Shown piece after piece: positions 50,803-60,088 of a DNA stretch of 64,000 nucleotides (positions are counted from its first letter, which is position 1; the number at the start of each line of letters is the position of its first letter). Where the stretch lies: contig PAPI01000039.1 of assembly GCA_002708845.1 (NCBI GenBank), forward strand, positions 40,334 through 104,333, given 5' to 3'. This DNA is from Leeuwenhoekiella sp. (GTDB lineage: Bacteria; Bacteroidota; Bacteroidia; Flavobacteriales; Flavobacteriaceae). The notes beneath the pieces were generated by a model. It saw only the letters and a program-made list of their open reading frames with translations. It was not told the origin of the DNA and did not search any database. Position numbers and translations under genes: made by a program.

Positions 50803-53297
50803 TTTTTGATTTTTTGATCGTTCTTCCCTAGCGAAAGCATATTGGCAAAAAGCCGGTACGCTCCCGAAACCCCGGCCGGTAATTCCCTAAAAAAGCTGAG
50901 GCCGGTATAAATATAATGACCTTCTCCGTATTTAGCTATTAGCAAACTGCCTTCACTGGGTTTTTCGCCCTGATCTCCGATGGAAATCACGGGCTTGTAA
51001 GCGGCATCATAGCTGTCAGGAAAATAGAGGCCACGCTCCTGTACCCAGCCTTCAAAATCGTCTTGAGTTATTTTGTTTGGGTAATTTAAGATTTCTGCAT
51101 CGGGATCAAGAACCGTCACTTTTGCAGTCTCATCGGTAACCCGGTCGCTGCTTAGCTTAAGCGGGTAGGGACCCAGATTGGGGAAATTAAAACCTCGTGC
51201 GGTGTTGTATTGTGCAATCATAGTTCCGCCATTTTTTACGTAATCGAGCAAAACCGGTTGCTTATACCGTAATTCTTCAACCACATTGTATGCCCGTACG
51301 CCCATCACTACAGCATCAAATTCCGCCAGATTTTCAGCAGTAATTTGTGCGGGATCAACGGTCACAACGGTGTAACCTATTTGTTGTAAACTTTCAGGGA
51401 TAACGTCACCGGCGCCGGCGATATAGCCAATATAACTTCCTTTTTTGGTGATGTCAAGCCGTACAAGTTTATTAGTTGACGGTAAAACCAATGTTTGTAG
51501 AGGAATATGACCGTAGTCAATTGTTACCGTTTTGGTCGTGATTGTATTTCCGTTGATTTGCAGTTGAGGTTTAAGTTCGCCCTCGCTGGCGTTTGCCGGC
51601 GGAGTAACGGTAAAATCAACTCCTTTAGTTTCTCCTTTTTGGGCAATACTAACCTGTTGAGGTGCGCTTACCTGCCAGCCTTTTGGTACCTCAAGAGCAA
51701 CCTGAGCAGTTAGATTTGCTGTGTAGGCGGTCACTTCAGCAGTAATGGTTTTGGGTTGCGCATTCGCGAAAATGATAACGGGATCTTTAACAGCTACCGA
51801 AGCTTCCGGAACGATCTCGAAAGGTTCATATACTTCACCATCTACACGATCGTTGTATTTATAAACCAGGTCAGTCTCTATGGGGATGATTTGATCTCCC
51901 ATTTGCAGATTAAAAACCGCTTTGAATTCACGTGGTGTTTCCGGTAGACCGATGAGTTTTTGATCGGTAACCTTATACATGCCTACCGAACCTTCTTCTT
52001 TCAGCCAATAAGCTGTGGTTAAATCAGCTGAGCCGGTATTGATTTCTACCTGTTTTTTAAAGTCGCTATTAAATGCCAAGGCCTCTGTAATCGGAATTTT
52101 TTCGCCGGAAGGCATAAGAACCACGCTTTTTAATTCTACCGGAAAATCACTGCGGTTAATAGCCTCCAGATTTAATGTCAGGGTTTCGTTTGCCACAGCG
52201 GTTTGCTGGCCTGTCGCGGCTTCGACATAGAGTCCGGCACAGGCTTTTATGAGTTGTGTGAGTTGTTTGGTCTTGAGATCACGCCAGTGTGCATCCTCCA
52301 GATTTTGAATAAGCGGATAGGCCTTAAGCAGCCCCGGTAAACTGGCAGCCGGATTCTTAAAATCATAGTTAGCGGCAACCTCATTGAGAATTTTCCCAAT
52401 TGTTGCTCCGCCTTTTACACGATTCCAGGAAGTGTCGATACCATCAAACAGGTTTCCATTTGAAGGAAGGTCACCCTTTAGGAGTTCGAGATATTCTACC
52501 TGCTCACCGCGCGATCCGGTATTACCAAAGCCTTGTGATTTATGCTGACTGCGGCTAAGTGCCGAAATTTCGGTATTACTGAGTCCATAAGCGGGGTAAT
52601 AGCTGCCTACGTCTACAGATACCAGATTGTCTTTATTGGCTTCTTCAAAAGCTTCGCGACTGCCGTAAAACCACCACGAGGTGTTGAAAAATAGGCGTTT
52701 GGGTTGCCAGGTTTCAGTATATTTTAATTGATTAGGAAAAACCGAAGCATCACCCACCAGATCAAAAGCCTGTACACTTAGCATTGCCGAAAGGGTGTGA
52801 TGCCCGTGTGTACTTCCGGGAGAACGATGGTCAAACCGGTTGATAATCACATCGGGCTTAAAATTGCGAATGGCCCAAACCACATCACTCAGCACTTCGT
52901 CTTTTTCCCAAAATTCTAGTGTTTCTTTCGGGTTTTTTGAATATCCAAAATCATTTGCTCGTGTAAAGCGTTGTTCACCGCCATCAGTGCGGCGTGCAGC
53001 CAGTAATTCCTGAGTACGAATGACACCCAAGAGTTCACGTATTTCAGGACCTATAAGATTTTGACCGCCATCACCACGCGTAAGTGCGAGGTAACCGGTA
53101 CGGGCGTGAACGTCATTGACTAAATAAGAAATAAGAGCGGTATTTTCATCATCAGGATGTGCGGCAAGGTATAAGGCGGTGCCTAAAAAGTTGAGCTGCT
53201 GTAGCTGTTCATAGATTTCTGAAGACGATGGCTTTTTGGGTTTTTGAGCGTGTAGCTGTAACGAAACACAACAGAGCAGAACGATTAAAAAGCGCAT
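50799..53297 (-). CDS. Secreted PIG-L family deacetylase, large form
   Basis: The 832-aa protein has a signal peptide (1-17, L-H-A-Q) and an N-terminal PIG-L/LmbE domain with the zinc motif A-A-H-P-D-D-E (H47, D50) and a second metal block S-T-H-G-H-H (164-167). Such enzymes remove N-acetyl groups from GlcNAc-containing glycans or conjugates. The remaining 550 residues are beta-rich, with an NPCBM/NEW3-like region (P-K-G-W-Q-V) and a flavodoxin-like glutamine amidotransferase-type end (V-M-G-V-R-A-Y). It heads an operon with the 36-aa peptide, symporter and oxidoreductase, pointing to extracellular processing and uptake of an amino-sugar compound. Confidence 0.87.
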   Translation of the reverse strand: MRFLIVLLCCVSLQLHAQKPKKPSSSEIYEQLQQLNFLGTALYLAAHPDDENTALISYLVNDVHARTGYLALTRGDGGQNLIGPEIRELLGVIRTQELLAARRTDGGEQRFTRANDFGYSKNPKETLEFWEKDEVLSDVVWAIRNFKPDVIINRFDHRSPGSTHGHHTLSAMLSVQAFDLVGDASVFPNQLKYTETWQPKRLFFNTSWWFYGSREAFEEANKDNLVSVDVGSYYPAYGLSNTEISALSRSQHKSQGFGNTGSRGEQVEYLELLKGDLPSNGNLFDGIDTSWNRVKGGATIGKILNEVAANYDFKNPAASLPGLLKAYPLIQNLEDAHWRDLKTKQLTQLIKACAGLYVEAATGQQTAVANETLTLNLEAINRSDFPVELKSVVLMPSGEKIPITEALAFNSDFKKQVEINTGSADLTTAYWLKEEGSVGMYKVTDQKLIGLPETPREFKAVFNLQMGDQIIPIETDLVYKYNDRVDGEVYEPFEIVPEASVAVKDPVIIFANAQPKTITAEVTAYTANLTAQVALEVPKGWQVSAPQQVSIAQKGETKGVDFTVTPPANASEGELKPQLQINGNTITTKTVTIDYGHIPLQTLVLPSTNKLVRLDITKKGSYIGYIAGAGDVIPESLQQIGYTVVTVDPAQITAENLAEFDAVVMGVRAYNVVEELRYKQPVLLDYVKNGGTMIAQYNTARGFNFPNLGPYPLKLSSDRVTDETAKVTVLDPDAEILNYPNKITQDDFEGWVQERGLYFPDSYDAAYKPVISIGDQGEKPSEGSLLIAKYGEGHYIYTGLSFFRELPAGVSGAYRLFANMLSLGKNDQKIKK

Positions 53298-53333
53298 GAT
53301 TTGGATAGGTTAAATGATTTTATGAGATGCTCT

Positions 53334-53341
53334 CAAAGATA
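53334..53341 (-). promoter_or_regulatory. Promoter -7 element of the PIG-L operon
   Basis: On the minus strand this reads TATCTTTG, matching TAnnTTTG, 37 bp before the ATG. A TTG at the normal distance is lacking. Confidence 0.45.
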
Positions 53342-53388
53342 GTTAAAACGCTACCTAAGCCTATTCTATTAAAGCTTCTTTAACAATT

Positions 53389-54282
53389 CTAGAGACCAAG
53401 ACTATCGCGTAAGGAAACGAATTTTTCAGCATTCTGTTTCCAGTAGGGCGTTTTAAGAGATTTGATGCGTGAAGCAGTAGCCGTCATCTCCTTATTCCCG
53501 CTCGGAAAACGCTCAGTCCAACCCGTAATTGCATAGGGAAAAGCAGTCTCAAAATTTATCGTCAGGGTTCGATTTAACTCAGGATATGCTATGCTGTAGC
53601 TTACATTTGACAGGGTACAGATTGCTTTGTAGGGTTTGAGTTCCAAATGATGCAGGCGCAGGTATTCTATAGATGGAATGATTTTCTTTTCTCCACTTGG
53701 TAATTCATTGGGATCCACCCGAAGTAATGCCCATATTTCATCTTCGACAGTACCGCGCGGTAAGGTGAATTTTTGGTCTGCCTCACCTTCAAAATAGGTG
53801 TGTGATTCTACGTAATATTCCCCACGATTATTGAGCTGGGTATACATTTGACCACACCATTCCTGAATGCTGTTTGTTACCTTGATGGCGTGATTTTTTG
53901 TGGTCAAAGGTAAAAACGCACTGTTCATAATGGAGTAGGGGTAAATGCCAGTCAGGTAATTCTTGGTGGTATTTAGTTTTAAAACCGGGATATTGTCCGG
54001 GTTTTGAGCATTTGCCTTTACCTGAACTTTAGGCAGGAAATCTTCGGTTACAAAAATTAAAACGGCACTACCGCTGCGCAATTCACCATAACGAGGTTGC
54101 TCCAGTTGGTATGAAGTGATTTCGGCTTCGCCGGAATACCAGTAATCTTTAAACTCCTGGGACAAATCCCGGGGCTTGGCACGTGCGACGGACTCGAAGT
54201 TCTCCTGATCTTTACAAGAAAGTAGAAGTACAGAAAGCCCAAATATGGCTAAATAACTGAATGAAAGCAGCTTAGTTTGCAT
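53389..54282 (-). CDS. Conserved lipoprotein of unknown function
   Basis: The 297-aa protein has a lipoprotein signal (L-L-L-S-C near residue 23) and begins its mature part with K-D-Q-E-N-F. The rest is mixed alpha/beta, with Y-W-Y-S-G-E-A-E-I, R-Y-G-E-L-R-S-G-S-A-V-L, and W-C-G-Q-M-Y. I have seen such proteins next to maf in other flavobacteria but know no domain name. The gene begins 32 bp after maf, probably in the same transcript. Confidence 0.72.
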   Translation of the reverse strand: MQTKLLSFSYLAIFGLSVLLLSCKDQENFESVARAKPRDLSQEFKDYWYSGEAEITSYQLEQPRYGELRSGSAVLIFVTEDFLPKVQVKANAQNPDNIPVLKLNTTKNYLTGIYPYSIMNSAFLPLTTKNHAIKVTNSIQEWCGQMYTQLNNRGEYYVESHTYFEGEADQKFTLPRGTVEDEIWALLRVDPNELPSGEKKIIPSIEYLRLHHLELKPYKAICTLSNVSYSIAYPELNRTLTINFETAFPYAITGWTERFPSGNKEMTATASRIKSLKTPYWKQNAEKFVSLRDSLGL

Positions 54283-54314
54283 GGTGTAATTTTTATCTAA
54301 AGTACTAAAAGTCT

Positions 54315-54908
54315 TTAATCTACAGCCTTATTTAGTAAATCATACAGCAGATGTGTGGGAAGCCCCATAACCGTGTTGTAAGAACCTTCCAGTTTTTGAA
54401 GGGCTACGTGACCTATCCATTCCTGAATGCCGTAGGCGCCGGCCTTATCAAAGGGCTTGTAGGTGTTGATGTAATGTTGAATCTCGGCATCTGAGAAAAC
54501 TCTGAAGTGTACCAAAGCTTTGTCGTGTGCGATTAGTTGCTGCTCTATTGTAGTTACGCAAACTGATGAAATAACGCTGTGACTGCTTCCGCTTAACAGC
54601 TGAAGCATTTGGATTGCTTCCCGCTCATCTTTGGGTTTGCCCAAAGCTTTACTTCCTTTAAAAACCAAGGTGTCTCCTGTGATCAGGATTTCGTTCGGTT
54701 TCAGGTCTTCTTTAAAGGCCGCTGCTTTTTTCTTAGCGATGTATTCGGCAATTTCAAAAGGTTGCAGTCCGTCAGGAAAAGATTCGTCAACCGGTTTTAA
54801 ACGCACTTCAAAATCGACTTCCAGCGCTTTAAGCAATTCCTGCCTTCTGGGGGATTGGGAAGCGAGAATGAGTTTTTTAGATTTTAGGAGGTTTTGGAGC
54901 ATATTCAA
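54315..54908 (-). CDS. maf: Maf-family nucleotide pyrophosphatase
   Basis: The 197-aa protein has the N-terminal L-I-L-A-S-Q-S-P-R-R-Q-E-L-L motif, the I-L-I-T-G-D-T-L-V block, and the D-K-A-G-A-Y-G-I-Q-E-W segment that defines the Maf/HAM1-like fold. Family members hydrolyse dTTP, UTP or modified nucleotides. It follows the 171-aa membrane protein gene by 19 bp. Confidence 0.94.
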   Translation of the reverse strand: MNMLQNLLKSKKLILASQSPRRQELLKALEVDFEVRLKPVDESFPDGLQPFEIAEYIAKKKAAAFKEDLKPNEILITGDTLVFKGSKALGKPKDEREAIQMLQLLSGSSHSVISSVCVTTIEQQLIAHDKALVHFRVFSDAEIQHYINTYKPFDKAGAYGIQEWIGHVALQKLEGSYNTVMGLPTHLLYDLLNKAVD

Positions 54909-54927
54909 TATTTATATGTCTTTCAAT

Positions 54928-55443
54928 CTATTCTACTTTTTTTATAAAAACTAGTTTATTTATTTTCTGAAATCTATCCCGATTGAAGATGTCGAATGAA
55001 ATTTCACATTTTTCTTCATAAGAGTTTGGCCTGGCGTATTTTAATAAATTATCGTTCTCACTGAGAAATTCAAACGTACCATCTACGCCACCAGTTCTCC
55101 AATTTCCTGTTTTGTGGAGTCCCAACTTGTCAGAACCATCATAACTGTATGTTCCATTTTCATACAAAAACAGAGTAACGGTTTCAGTAGATTTATTACT
55201 GTTCTCTAAAACATATTCGCCTGAGAAATCCTTCATTTTATTTGCATTAAACCAAGGTACAATCAATGAGTACCAGAGTGGTATGAGGGAAAAGAAAAAT
55301 GTTGCAATAAGAGCACATTCAAGTGCTATCTTTCTCAGTCTTTTAGACTTTTTAGCTAGGCCTAGAAGGAGAAAAACAATAGCTAGAATTAAAGAGATTC
55401 CGACAGAAATTACAATTAGTATGAAAATTAAACTTTCAAGCAT
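54928..55443 (-). CDS. Hypothetical membrane protein
   Basis: The 171-aa protein starts with two hydrophobic segments (about 5-28 and 42-66) followed by a hydrophilic domain with strands such as G-E-Y-V-L-E-N, G-T-Y-S-Y-D-G-S-D and G-N-W-R-T-G-G-V-D-G-T-F-E-F. This suggests a lipocalin-like beta domain outside the membrane. It lies between the UbiA gene and maf and is noticeably AT-rich compared with both, so it may be a later insertion into this gene pair. No known family was recognised. Confidence 0.7.
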   Translation of the reverse strand: MLESLIFILIVISVGISLILAIVFLLLGLAKKSKRLRKIALECALIATFFFSLIPLWYSLIVPWFNANKMKDFSGEYVLENSNKSTETVTLFLYENGTYSYDGSDKLGLHKTGNWRTGGVDGTFEFLSENDNLLKYARPNSYEEKCEISFDIFNRDRFQKINKLVFIKKVE

Positions 55444-55452
55444 ACTTGTTAA

Positions 55453-56364
55453 TTAAAATTTAAGCGTCAAAGTCAAAACACCCAAACTTAAAATCCCCAG
55501 AAGCATAATCAGTTTTAGAACAGTAGAAAGATGTGCATAATGTGCTTGCTTATCGGCGTATCGGGCTTTGATGCAAAAATAGACCAGCGGAACCACCACT
55601 GCTGCGACTAGATAGATCGAAGTCCACACATTAGTTTTTAGATACAGGTACATATAACCCAGAATAGTAAAAATATAAACCACAGCGATATAGGCTGAAA
55701 GTTTAGCAGTACGTTCTAAACCTAATGCGATAGGCAATGATTGTATGCCTACTGCATAATCGCCATTCGCATCCTCGATATCTTTGACGATTTCTCGAAG
55801 AAAATTAAGCATCAGCGCAAAAAGGGCATAGTCTCTCAATACAGAAATAGGCGTTACAAGTTCCTCCTTATACTGATTGAGCAAAGGCAGCATATCGTAA
55901 AGAATCAAAATAAAAATGGAAGCTGCTACAGCAAGACTCACGACGAGATTTCCTACTACAATAACGCGTTTTAAAAAGTTTGCATACACATAAAGCAGAG
56001 CTGAAATGAGTACAAATACCGTAGCAAAATTGGTTAAGCCCATCTGGTAGCTCAACAAAAATCCAAGACCTACGCCGCTGATGTTGAAGATGAGGTACAG
56101 GTTAAAAGCAGCAGACTCTGAAAAGGGTTTCGGGATGAGGGTTTGAGAAGGTTTGTTGATGCGGTCACTATCAATATCGTTTATGTCGTTAATAATATAG
56201 CCGGCAGCGGCAATGCATAGTGTAGCAAGAACTAAAATCCAAAATTGTAAATCATTCAGAGCCGTTGGAATAGCTAAGGCTTTTAAAAAACCGTAATGCA
56301 CCAATACCTGTGTGAGTAGAATCATCAACAGGTTTTTAAAGCGTATAAAATGTAAAAATGCCAA
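55453..56364 (-). CDS. Geranylgeranylglycerol-phosphate geranylgeranyltransferase-type UbiA prenyltransferase
   Basis: The 303-aa protein has eight to nine membrane segments and the two aspartate-rich motifs of UbiA enzymes: N-D-I-N-D-I-D-S-D-R (about 60-69) and D-I-E-D-A-N-G-D-Y (about 196-204). They bind the prenyl diphosphate through Mg. The subgroup name comes from similarity to flavobacterial proteins so annotated. Making an archaeal-like ether lipid is not proven for them. A TATATTTG -7 element lies 22 bp before the start codon. Confidence 0.82.
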   Translation of the reverse strand: MAFLHFIRFKNLLMILLTQVLVHYGFLKALAIPTALNDLQFWILVLATLCIAAAGYIINDINDIDSDRINKPSQTLIPKPFSESAAFNLYLIFNISGVGLGFLLSYQMGLTNFATVFVLISALLYVYANFLKRVIVVGNLVVSLAVAASIFILILYDMLPLLNQYKEELVTPISVLRDYALFALMLNFLREIVKDIEDANGDYAVGIQSLPIALGLERTAKLSAYIAVVYIFTILGYMYLYLKTNVWTSIYLVAAVVVPLVYFCIKARYADKQAHYAHLSTVLKLIMLLGILSLGVLTLTLKF

Positions 56365-56385
56365 GTGTAGGTATTAGGAAAAATC

Positions 56386-56393
56386 CAAATATA
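56386..56393 (-). promoter_or_regulatory. Promoter -7 element of the UbiA operon
   Basis: Read on the minus strand the sequence is TATATTTG, a perfect TAnnTTTG. No TTG lies at the 19-bp distance. Confidence 0.5.
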
Positions 56394-56460
56394 GCAATTT
56401 AGGCAAGGTGACGGTAAACAGGCTTTGTATTTGTGAGGTTTACCACATTAAACAAAAAGA

Positions 56461-56489
56461 AAAACCGCCTTAGCATATAAGGCGGTTTT
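56461..56489 (-). terminator. Terminator of the PadR-PspC-GIN operon
   Basis: A 12-bp perfect stem (AAAACCGCCTTA / TAAGGCGGTTTT) with a 5-nt loop lies 31 bp after the GIN-domain gene. It is followed in the minus direction by TCTTTTTGTT. Confidence 0.9.
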
Positions 56490-56519
56490 CCCTGATTGAT
56501 TTTTGATTGATGAACTTGT

Positions 56520-57254
56520 TTATTGCTTGCTCACGTCACCTCCGGAGCTTTCAGTAACCGCAACTTTTTCAGGTTCGCCCCAATAGTTGATGCCGCCACC
56601 GCTTGAAGCCTGACTTTCGAGCTCTTTGGTTACATAAATTTTTATAGTGCCTGCACTCGAAGCCTGTGCATTACAAACCTGTGCTTTTAGATCCTTGGCA
56701 TTGATGGTACCTGCGGAGCTGGCTTCAAACTTGAGACTTTGAGCCTCACCATTAAGGTTGAGTGTGCCTGCGCTGCTGGCTTCAGCAGTGATCTCACGTA
56801 TTTCAACCGGTATCTTAATTGTACCTGCACTTGAGACATCAAGATCTATATGACTTCCGGTTAAAGTATTCTCAGACACTATTGTTGAAGCGCTGCTGGC
56901 TTTTAAACTTTCAAGAGTTTCAGCATACGTTACATATATTTTGCGTGAAGTCGCATTACCTATGTTGGAGTTGTCTGTGGTCTCAATACGCAAGGTGTTT
57001 CCTTCATAATGCACATCCAGATGCTCAAAAAGATTCTCATCAAGTTCTGCGGTTACCGAAGGAGAACTCCCTTTTTGAAGGACTACATCCCAGCCATTAC
57101 TGCTGTGTACTTTTGAGAATGCCTGAGACATGTTTAGATCTTTGGTCTTTACATTACCTGTACCTTCAATTTGACCCATTTCAAAGCTGAAATTACACGA
57201 GGTCATAAATACTGCGGTTAGGGCAGTGACAATAATTTTGATTAGTGTTGTCAT
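56520..57254 (-). CDS. GIN/DUF2807-domain lipoprotein (head-like beta-helix)
   Basis: The 244-aa protein has a lipobox M-T-S-C at residue 20, then a DUF2807 head domain. The domain is rich in repeated S-S-A-G-T-I and A-S-S-A-G-T motifs, as in a right-handed beta-helix. The start of the mature domain has G-T-G-N-V and V-H-S-S-N-G-W-D-V-V-L. DUF2807 proteins often sit with PspC and PadR genes, as here. The function is unproven but likely in envelope homeostasis. Confidence 0.88.
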   Translation of the reverse strand: MTTLIKIIVTALTAVFMTSCNFSFEMGQIEGTGNVKTKDLNMSQAFSKVHSSNGWDVVLQKGSSPSVTAELDENLFEHLDVHYEGNTLRIETTDNSNIGNATSRKIYVTYAETLESLKASSASTIVSENTLTGSHIDLDVSSAGTIKIPVEIREITAEASSAGTLNLNGEAQSLKFEASSAGTINAKDLKAQVCNAQASSAGTIKIYVTKELESQASSGGGINYWGEPEKVAVTESSGGDVSKQ

Positions 57255-57293
57255 TTATTTGATTTTTTTGGTTGATGAAATTTGTTTGATTCT

Positions 57294-59018
57294 TTAGTCT
57301 ATAGAATCCTGTTTCGTTACGGTTTCCTGAACCTGAACTGCATCGCGATCAGGAGCTATTTCTTCTTTATACTCCGCCGGATTGTTTGTTACTGAAGAAT
57401 CTTCAACAGTTTCAGAATACTCCCAGTCATTAGAATCTTCTTCAATTTCCTCCGGTGGACACGTAGTACAGATCAATTTAGAATTCTGCATCAGTGTGTA
57501 TTGCCCAATGAATTTCCGATCCATTAAATCTGCATACCATGCGCGGTGATAGCTAATGATATTCTCATCAGTAAATACCGTCATCCCCTCGGGAACTGCA
57601 ACAATTAAATCTATCTGTTGATCTCTAAATTTATTTTTCAGTTCGGTTACAAAAAAGTTGTCGAGAAGTAAGGTGTTATCTTTAATTTCAAAATTGTATA
57701 TAACATTCTCGGCACGTTCCTGAGCATCATCGTAAGAGCTTCCCTGAGCTATTTTTTTAACGATCAGTTTGGCTTCAGGAGAATCGCTTTTTTGAAAACT
57801 TAAATCCACATCGCGATTATAAATTACTTTATTTCCAGAAGCATCAGTGCGTATTTTCCAACTGTGGCTGCGATACCTTTCGGCTCCATATTTGTTTTGT
57901 GTTTTCATCCTTACGGTTAGGGTATCGTTAGGCTGAATTTGTAACACTTCGGTGGTGACAGACTCTCCTTCCATAGCTGTAGAAATGCCTTGACGTACAC
58001 CTAAGACGGCAATTGTAATTAAGGCGACCAGCCAAATCCCAAGCAGGCTTAATTTCGCCGTTAGGCTTAATCTTTTCAAGGTATTTACCAGAATACGTAA
58101 GCCCAGATAGAACAACATAAAAAATGGAATCCCTACAGCAACAAAGGTGAGTATAACCAAGAACCAAAAAGGCGCTCCTGAAGTATTTGCCATCTCTACG
58201 TAGTCAGCGACACTGCCCCCAAAGAAGTCCAGACTTCCTGCCGTGAATAATCCTACAAAAAGAGCAATTAGGGTACTACCACCAATAAGGATTAGCAAAA
58301 TCCCGATGAATTTGACAAAGACTTTTAGGATGAATCTGATCATCCTGCCCAGCGTACCGGCAACAGAACCTGCTCCTTCCCGAGCTTTATTCCCATACTT
58401 AACATAGTCAACATTTTTTACCGATTCGGCAACTGAGTCAAAACCTTCTTTGACTTTACGCTGAATATTGTCTATGTTGACGGGCTTTCCCCGCATTTCC
58501 AGTATTTCTGAGGTGGTACGTGCTTCAGGCACAAAAATCCAGAAGGCGATATAAATCAGTATAAAGCCACCCCATGAGAAAATGGTGAGCAGAATAAGTG
58601 CGATGCGTAACCAGATTGCATCAATTTGAAAGTAATGACCCAGACCGGCACAGACTCCTCCTATATAGGATTTTTCAGTATCCCGATACAGTTTTTTGCC
58701 AGAATCACGTGTGTAGGTTTGTTTTTTGGCCGGTTCGTCTTCAAACAATTCTTCGTCCAGACGGTAATCTTCGGGCTGCCCCATGATGTTGATGATTTCA
58801 TCTACATCAGCCAGACCAATAACCTGACGTTCGGTCTTTATACGTTCGGTAAAAAGCTCGGCAATGCGGGCTTCAATATCCTGTATGATCTCGTCGCGAC
58901 CCTGTGCATCCGTAAACGAGCGTTTTATGGCTTCAAGATAGCGCTGCAATTTGGCGTATGCGTTTTCGTCAATATGAAAAAACAAGCCTGCTAGATTAAT
59001 ATTTATTGTCTTATTCAT
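57294..59018 (-). CDS. PspC-domain membrane protein
   Basis: The 574-aa protein begins with a cytoplasmic domain that has I-I-Q-D-I-E-A-R-I-A-E-L-F, and then a PspC domain (about 108-170; Y-I-G-G-V-C-A-G-L-G-H-Y-F). Several membrane segments and a C-terminal extracytoplasmic DUF4097-like part with a Glu-rich tail complete it. PspC-type proteins sense membrane stress in other bacteria. The PadR regulator gene overlaps its start by 8 bp, and the GIN lipoprotein gene lies 39 bp downstream, so one operon is likely. Confidence 0.9.
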   Translation of the reverse strand: MNKTININLAGLFFHIDENAYAKLQRYLEAIKRSFTDAQGRDEIIQDIEARIAELFTERIKTERQVIGLADVDEIINIMGQPEDYRLDEELFEDEPAKKQTYTRDSGKKLYRDTEKSYIGGVCAGLGHYFQIDAIWLRIALILLTIFSWGGFILIYIAFWIFVPEARTTSEILEMRGKPVNIDNIQRKVKEGFDSVAESVKNVDYVKYGNKAREGAGSVAGTLGRMIRFILKVFVKFIGILLILIGGSTLIALFVGLFTAGSLDFFGGSVADYVEMANTSGAPFWFLVILTFVAVGIPFFMLFYLGLRILVNTLKRLSLTAKLSLLGIWLVALITIAVLGVRQGISTAMEGESVTTEVLQIQPNDTLTVRMKTQNKYGAERYRSHSWKIRTDASGNKVIYNRDVDLSFQKSDSPEAKLIVKKIAQGSSYDDAQERAENVIYNFEIKDNTLLLDNFFVTELKNKFRDQQIDLIVAVPEGMTVFTDENIISYHRAWYADLMDRKFIGQYTLMQNSKLICTTCPPEEIEEDSNDWEYSETVEDSSVTNNPAEYKEEIAPDRDAVQVQETVTKQDSID

Positions 59019-59355
59019 TGTTTTTAGCTTTTTGATTGGTTACCAGGGTTACGGCCTTTTGAAGGTCATCCCAGGTTGATGATAGTTCATTTAAGAAGAG
59101 CTTGCCGGTATCGGTGAGTCCGTAATATTTACGAGGCGGCCCGCTGGTTGATTCTTCCCAGCGGTAGTTGAGTAAACCGGCATTCTTAAGACGGGTAAGA
59201 AGGGGGTAAATAGTACCCTCAACTACCAGTAGCTTGGCGTCTTTAAGCGTGTCTAGTATTTCGGCTACGTAAGCATCTTCATCTTTTAAGATAGAAAGAA
59301 TGCAGTACTCCAAAACACCTTTACGCATCTGCGCCTTTGTGTTTTCAATCTTCAT
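59011..59355 (-). CDS. PadR-family transcriptional regulator
   Basis: The 114-aa protein is a winged-helix PadR regulator: G-V-L-E-Y-C-I-L-S-I-L-K-D, the recognition part G-T-I-Y-P-L-L-T-R-L-K-N-A-G-L-L, and P-R-K-Y-Y-G-L-T-D-T-G-K. It is the first gene of the PspC operon, overlapping it by 8 bp, and should repress its own promoter. Its inducer is unknown. Confidence 0.95.
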   Translation of the reverse strand: MKIENTKAQMRKGVLEYCILSILKDEDAYVAEILDTLKDAKLLVVEGTIYPLLTRLKNAGLLNYRWEESTSGPPRKYYGLTDTGKLFLNELSSTWDDLQKAVTLVTNQKAKNNE

Positions 59356-59444
59356 AGATTCTCATTGTTAAGCGATTAATAACTGTTCGTTTTTATTCCG
59401 CAAGGCGGAAATTGATTGATGATTGTTGCTTAAACTTCAGTTGA

Positions 59445-59942
59445 TTAGGCTGAAGTGATTTCTTGTTCAGAAGTCGTAAGCGGTTTTAAAAAATTAATGC
59501 AAAGCGGGTATTTATATTCTTCTCCGTTGCTGGCGCTTACAGCGGCCGAAATGACAGAGAATAATGTGATTACAAACAAGGCAAGTAGGAGCACAGCAAA
59601 TACTAGCGCGGTAATGATGAGTCCGCTGGCCTGTCCCGGAAAAACAATGTTTTCAAAAGTTTCCTCGCTGATGTAGCCCTGTTCTCCGGCAGCTATTAGC
59701 CCTTGCCAAACTAAAAAAGGAATAGCTATTAGCACTAAACCTATAGCGTATAGAAAAGTACTCATCTGAAAATTTAAAGCCCGTCTCCCGTGATTATCTA
59801 CAAAAAGCGAATCGCGTTTTAGCGCTGCCCAGATAATGAGTGGGGCAATAAAATTTCCTAAAGGAAAAAGGAACTGACTAAACACCGAAAGGTGTATAAA
59901 AGTAGCTGTGTTTTTTTGACTTGTAGTAATGCTAGTTTCCAT
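59445..59942 (-). CDS. DUF4870 membrane protein
   Basis: The 165-aa protein has a hydrophilic start and three membrane segments (about 20-42, 60-85 and 105-135). The DUF4870 block is H-L-S-V-F-S-Q-F-L-F-P-L-G-N-F-I-A-P-L-I-I-W followed by V-D-N-H-G-R-R-A-L-N-F-Q. It lies 89 bp before the PadR gene on the same strand and is preceded by a TATATTTG element. Role unknown; a link to the PspC operon is by position only. Confidence 0.88.
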   Translation of the reverse strand: METSITTSQKNTATFIHLSVFSQFLFPLGNFIAPLIIWAALKRDSLFVDNHGRRALNFQMSTFLYAIGLVLIAIPFLVWQGLIAAGEQGYISEETFENIVFPGQASGLIITALVFAVLLLALFVITLFSVISAAVSASNGEEYKYPLCINFLKPLTTSEQEITSA

Positions 59943-59961
59943 TGCTTATTAATTTCTTATG

Positions 59962-59993
59962 CAAATATATATCTAAAAAAAGGTATTATGCAA
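59962..59993 (-). promoter_or_regulatory. Promoter of the DUF4870 gene
   Basis: On the minus strand TTG (59993-59991) is separated by 21 bp from TATATTTG (59969-59962), which lies 20 bp before the ATG. The -7 element is perfect and the spacing is slightly long. Confidence 0.55.
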
Positions 59994-60088
59994 TGCAAAG
60001 TACTAAAAATTAACTTTTACTTAACGTTTTAAAAAAGTGTGGAAAGTCATTTGTTAAGTCTATTTTTGAGGAAATAAAACTTTAAAAT

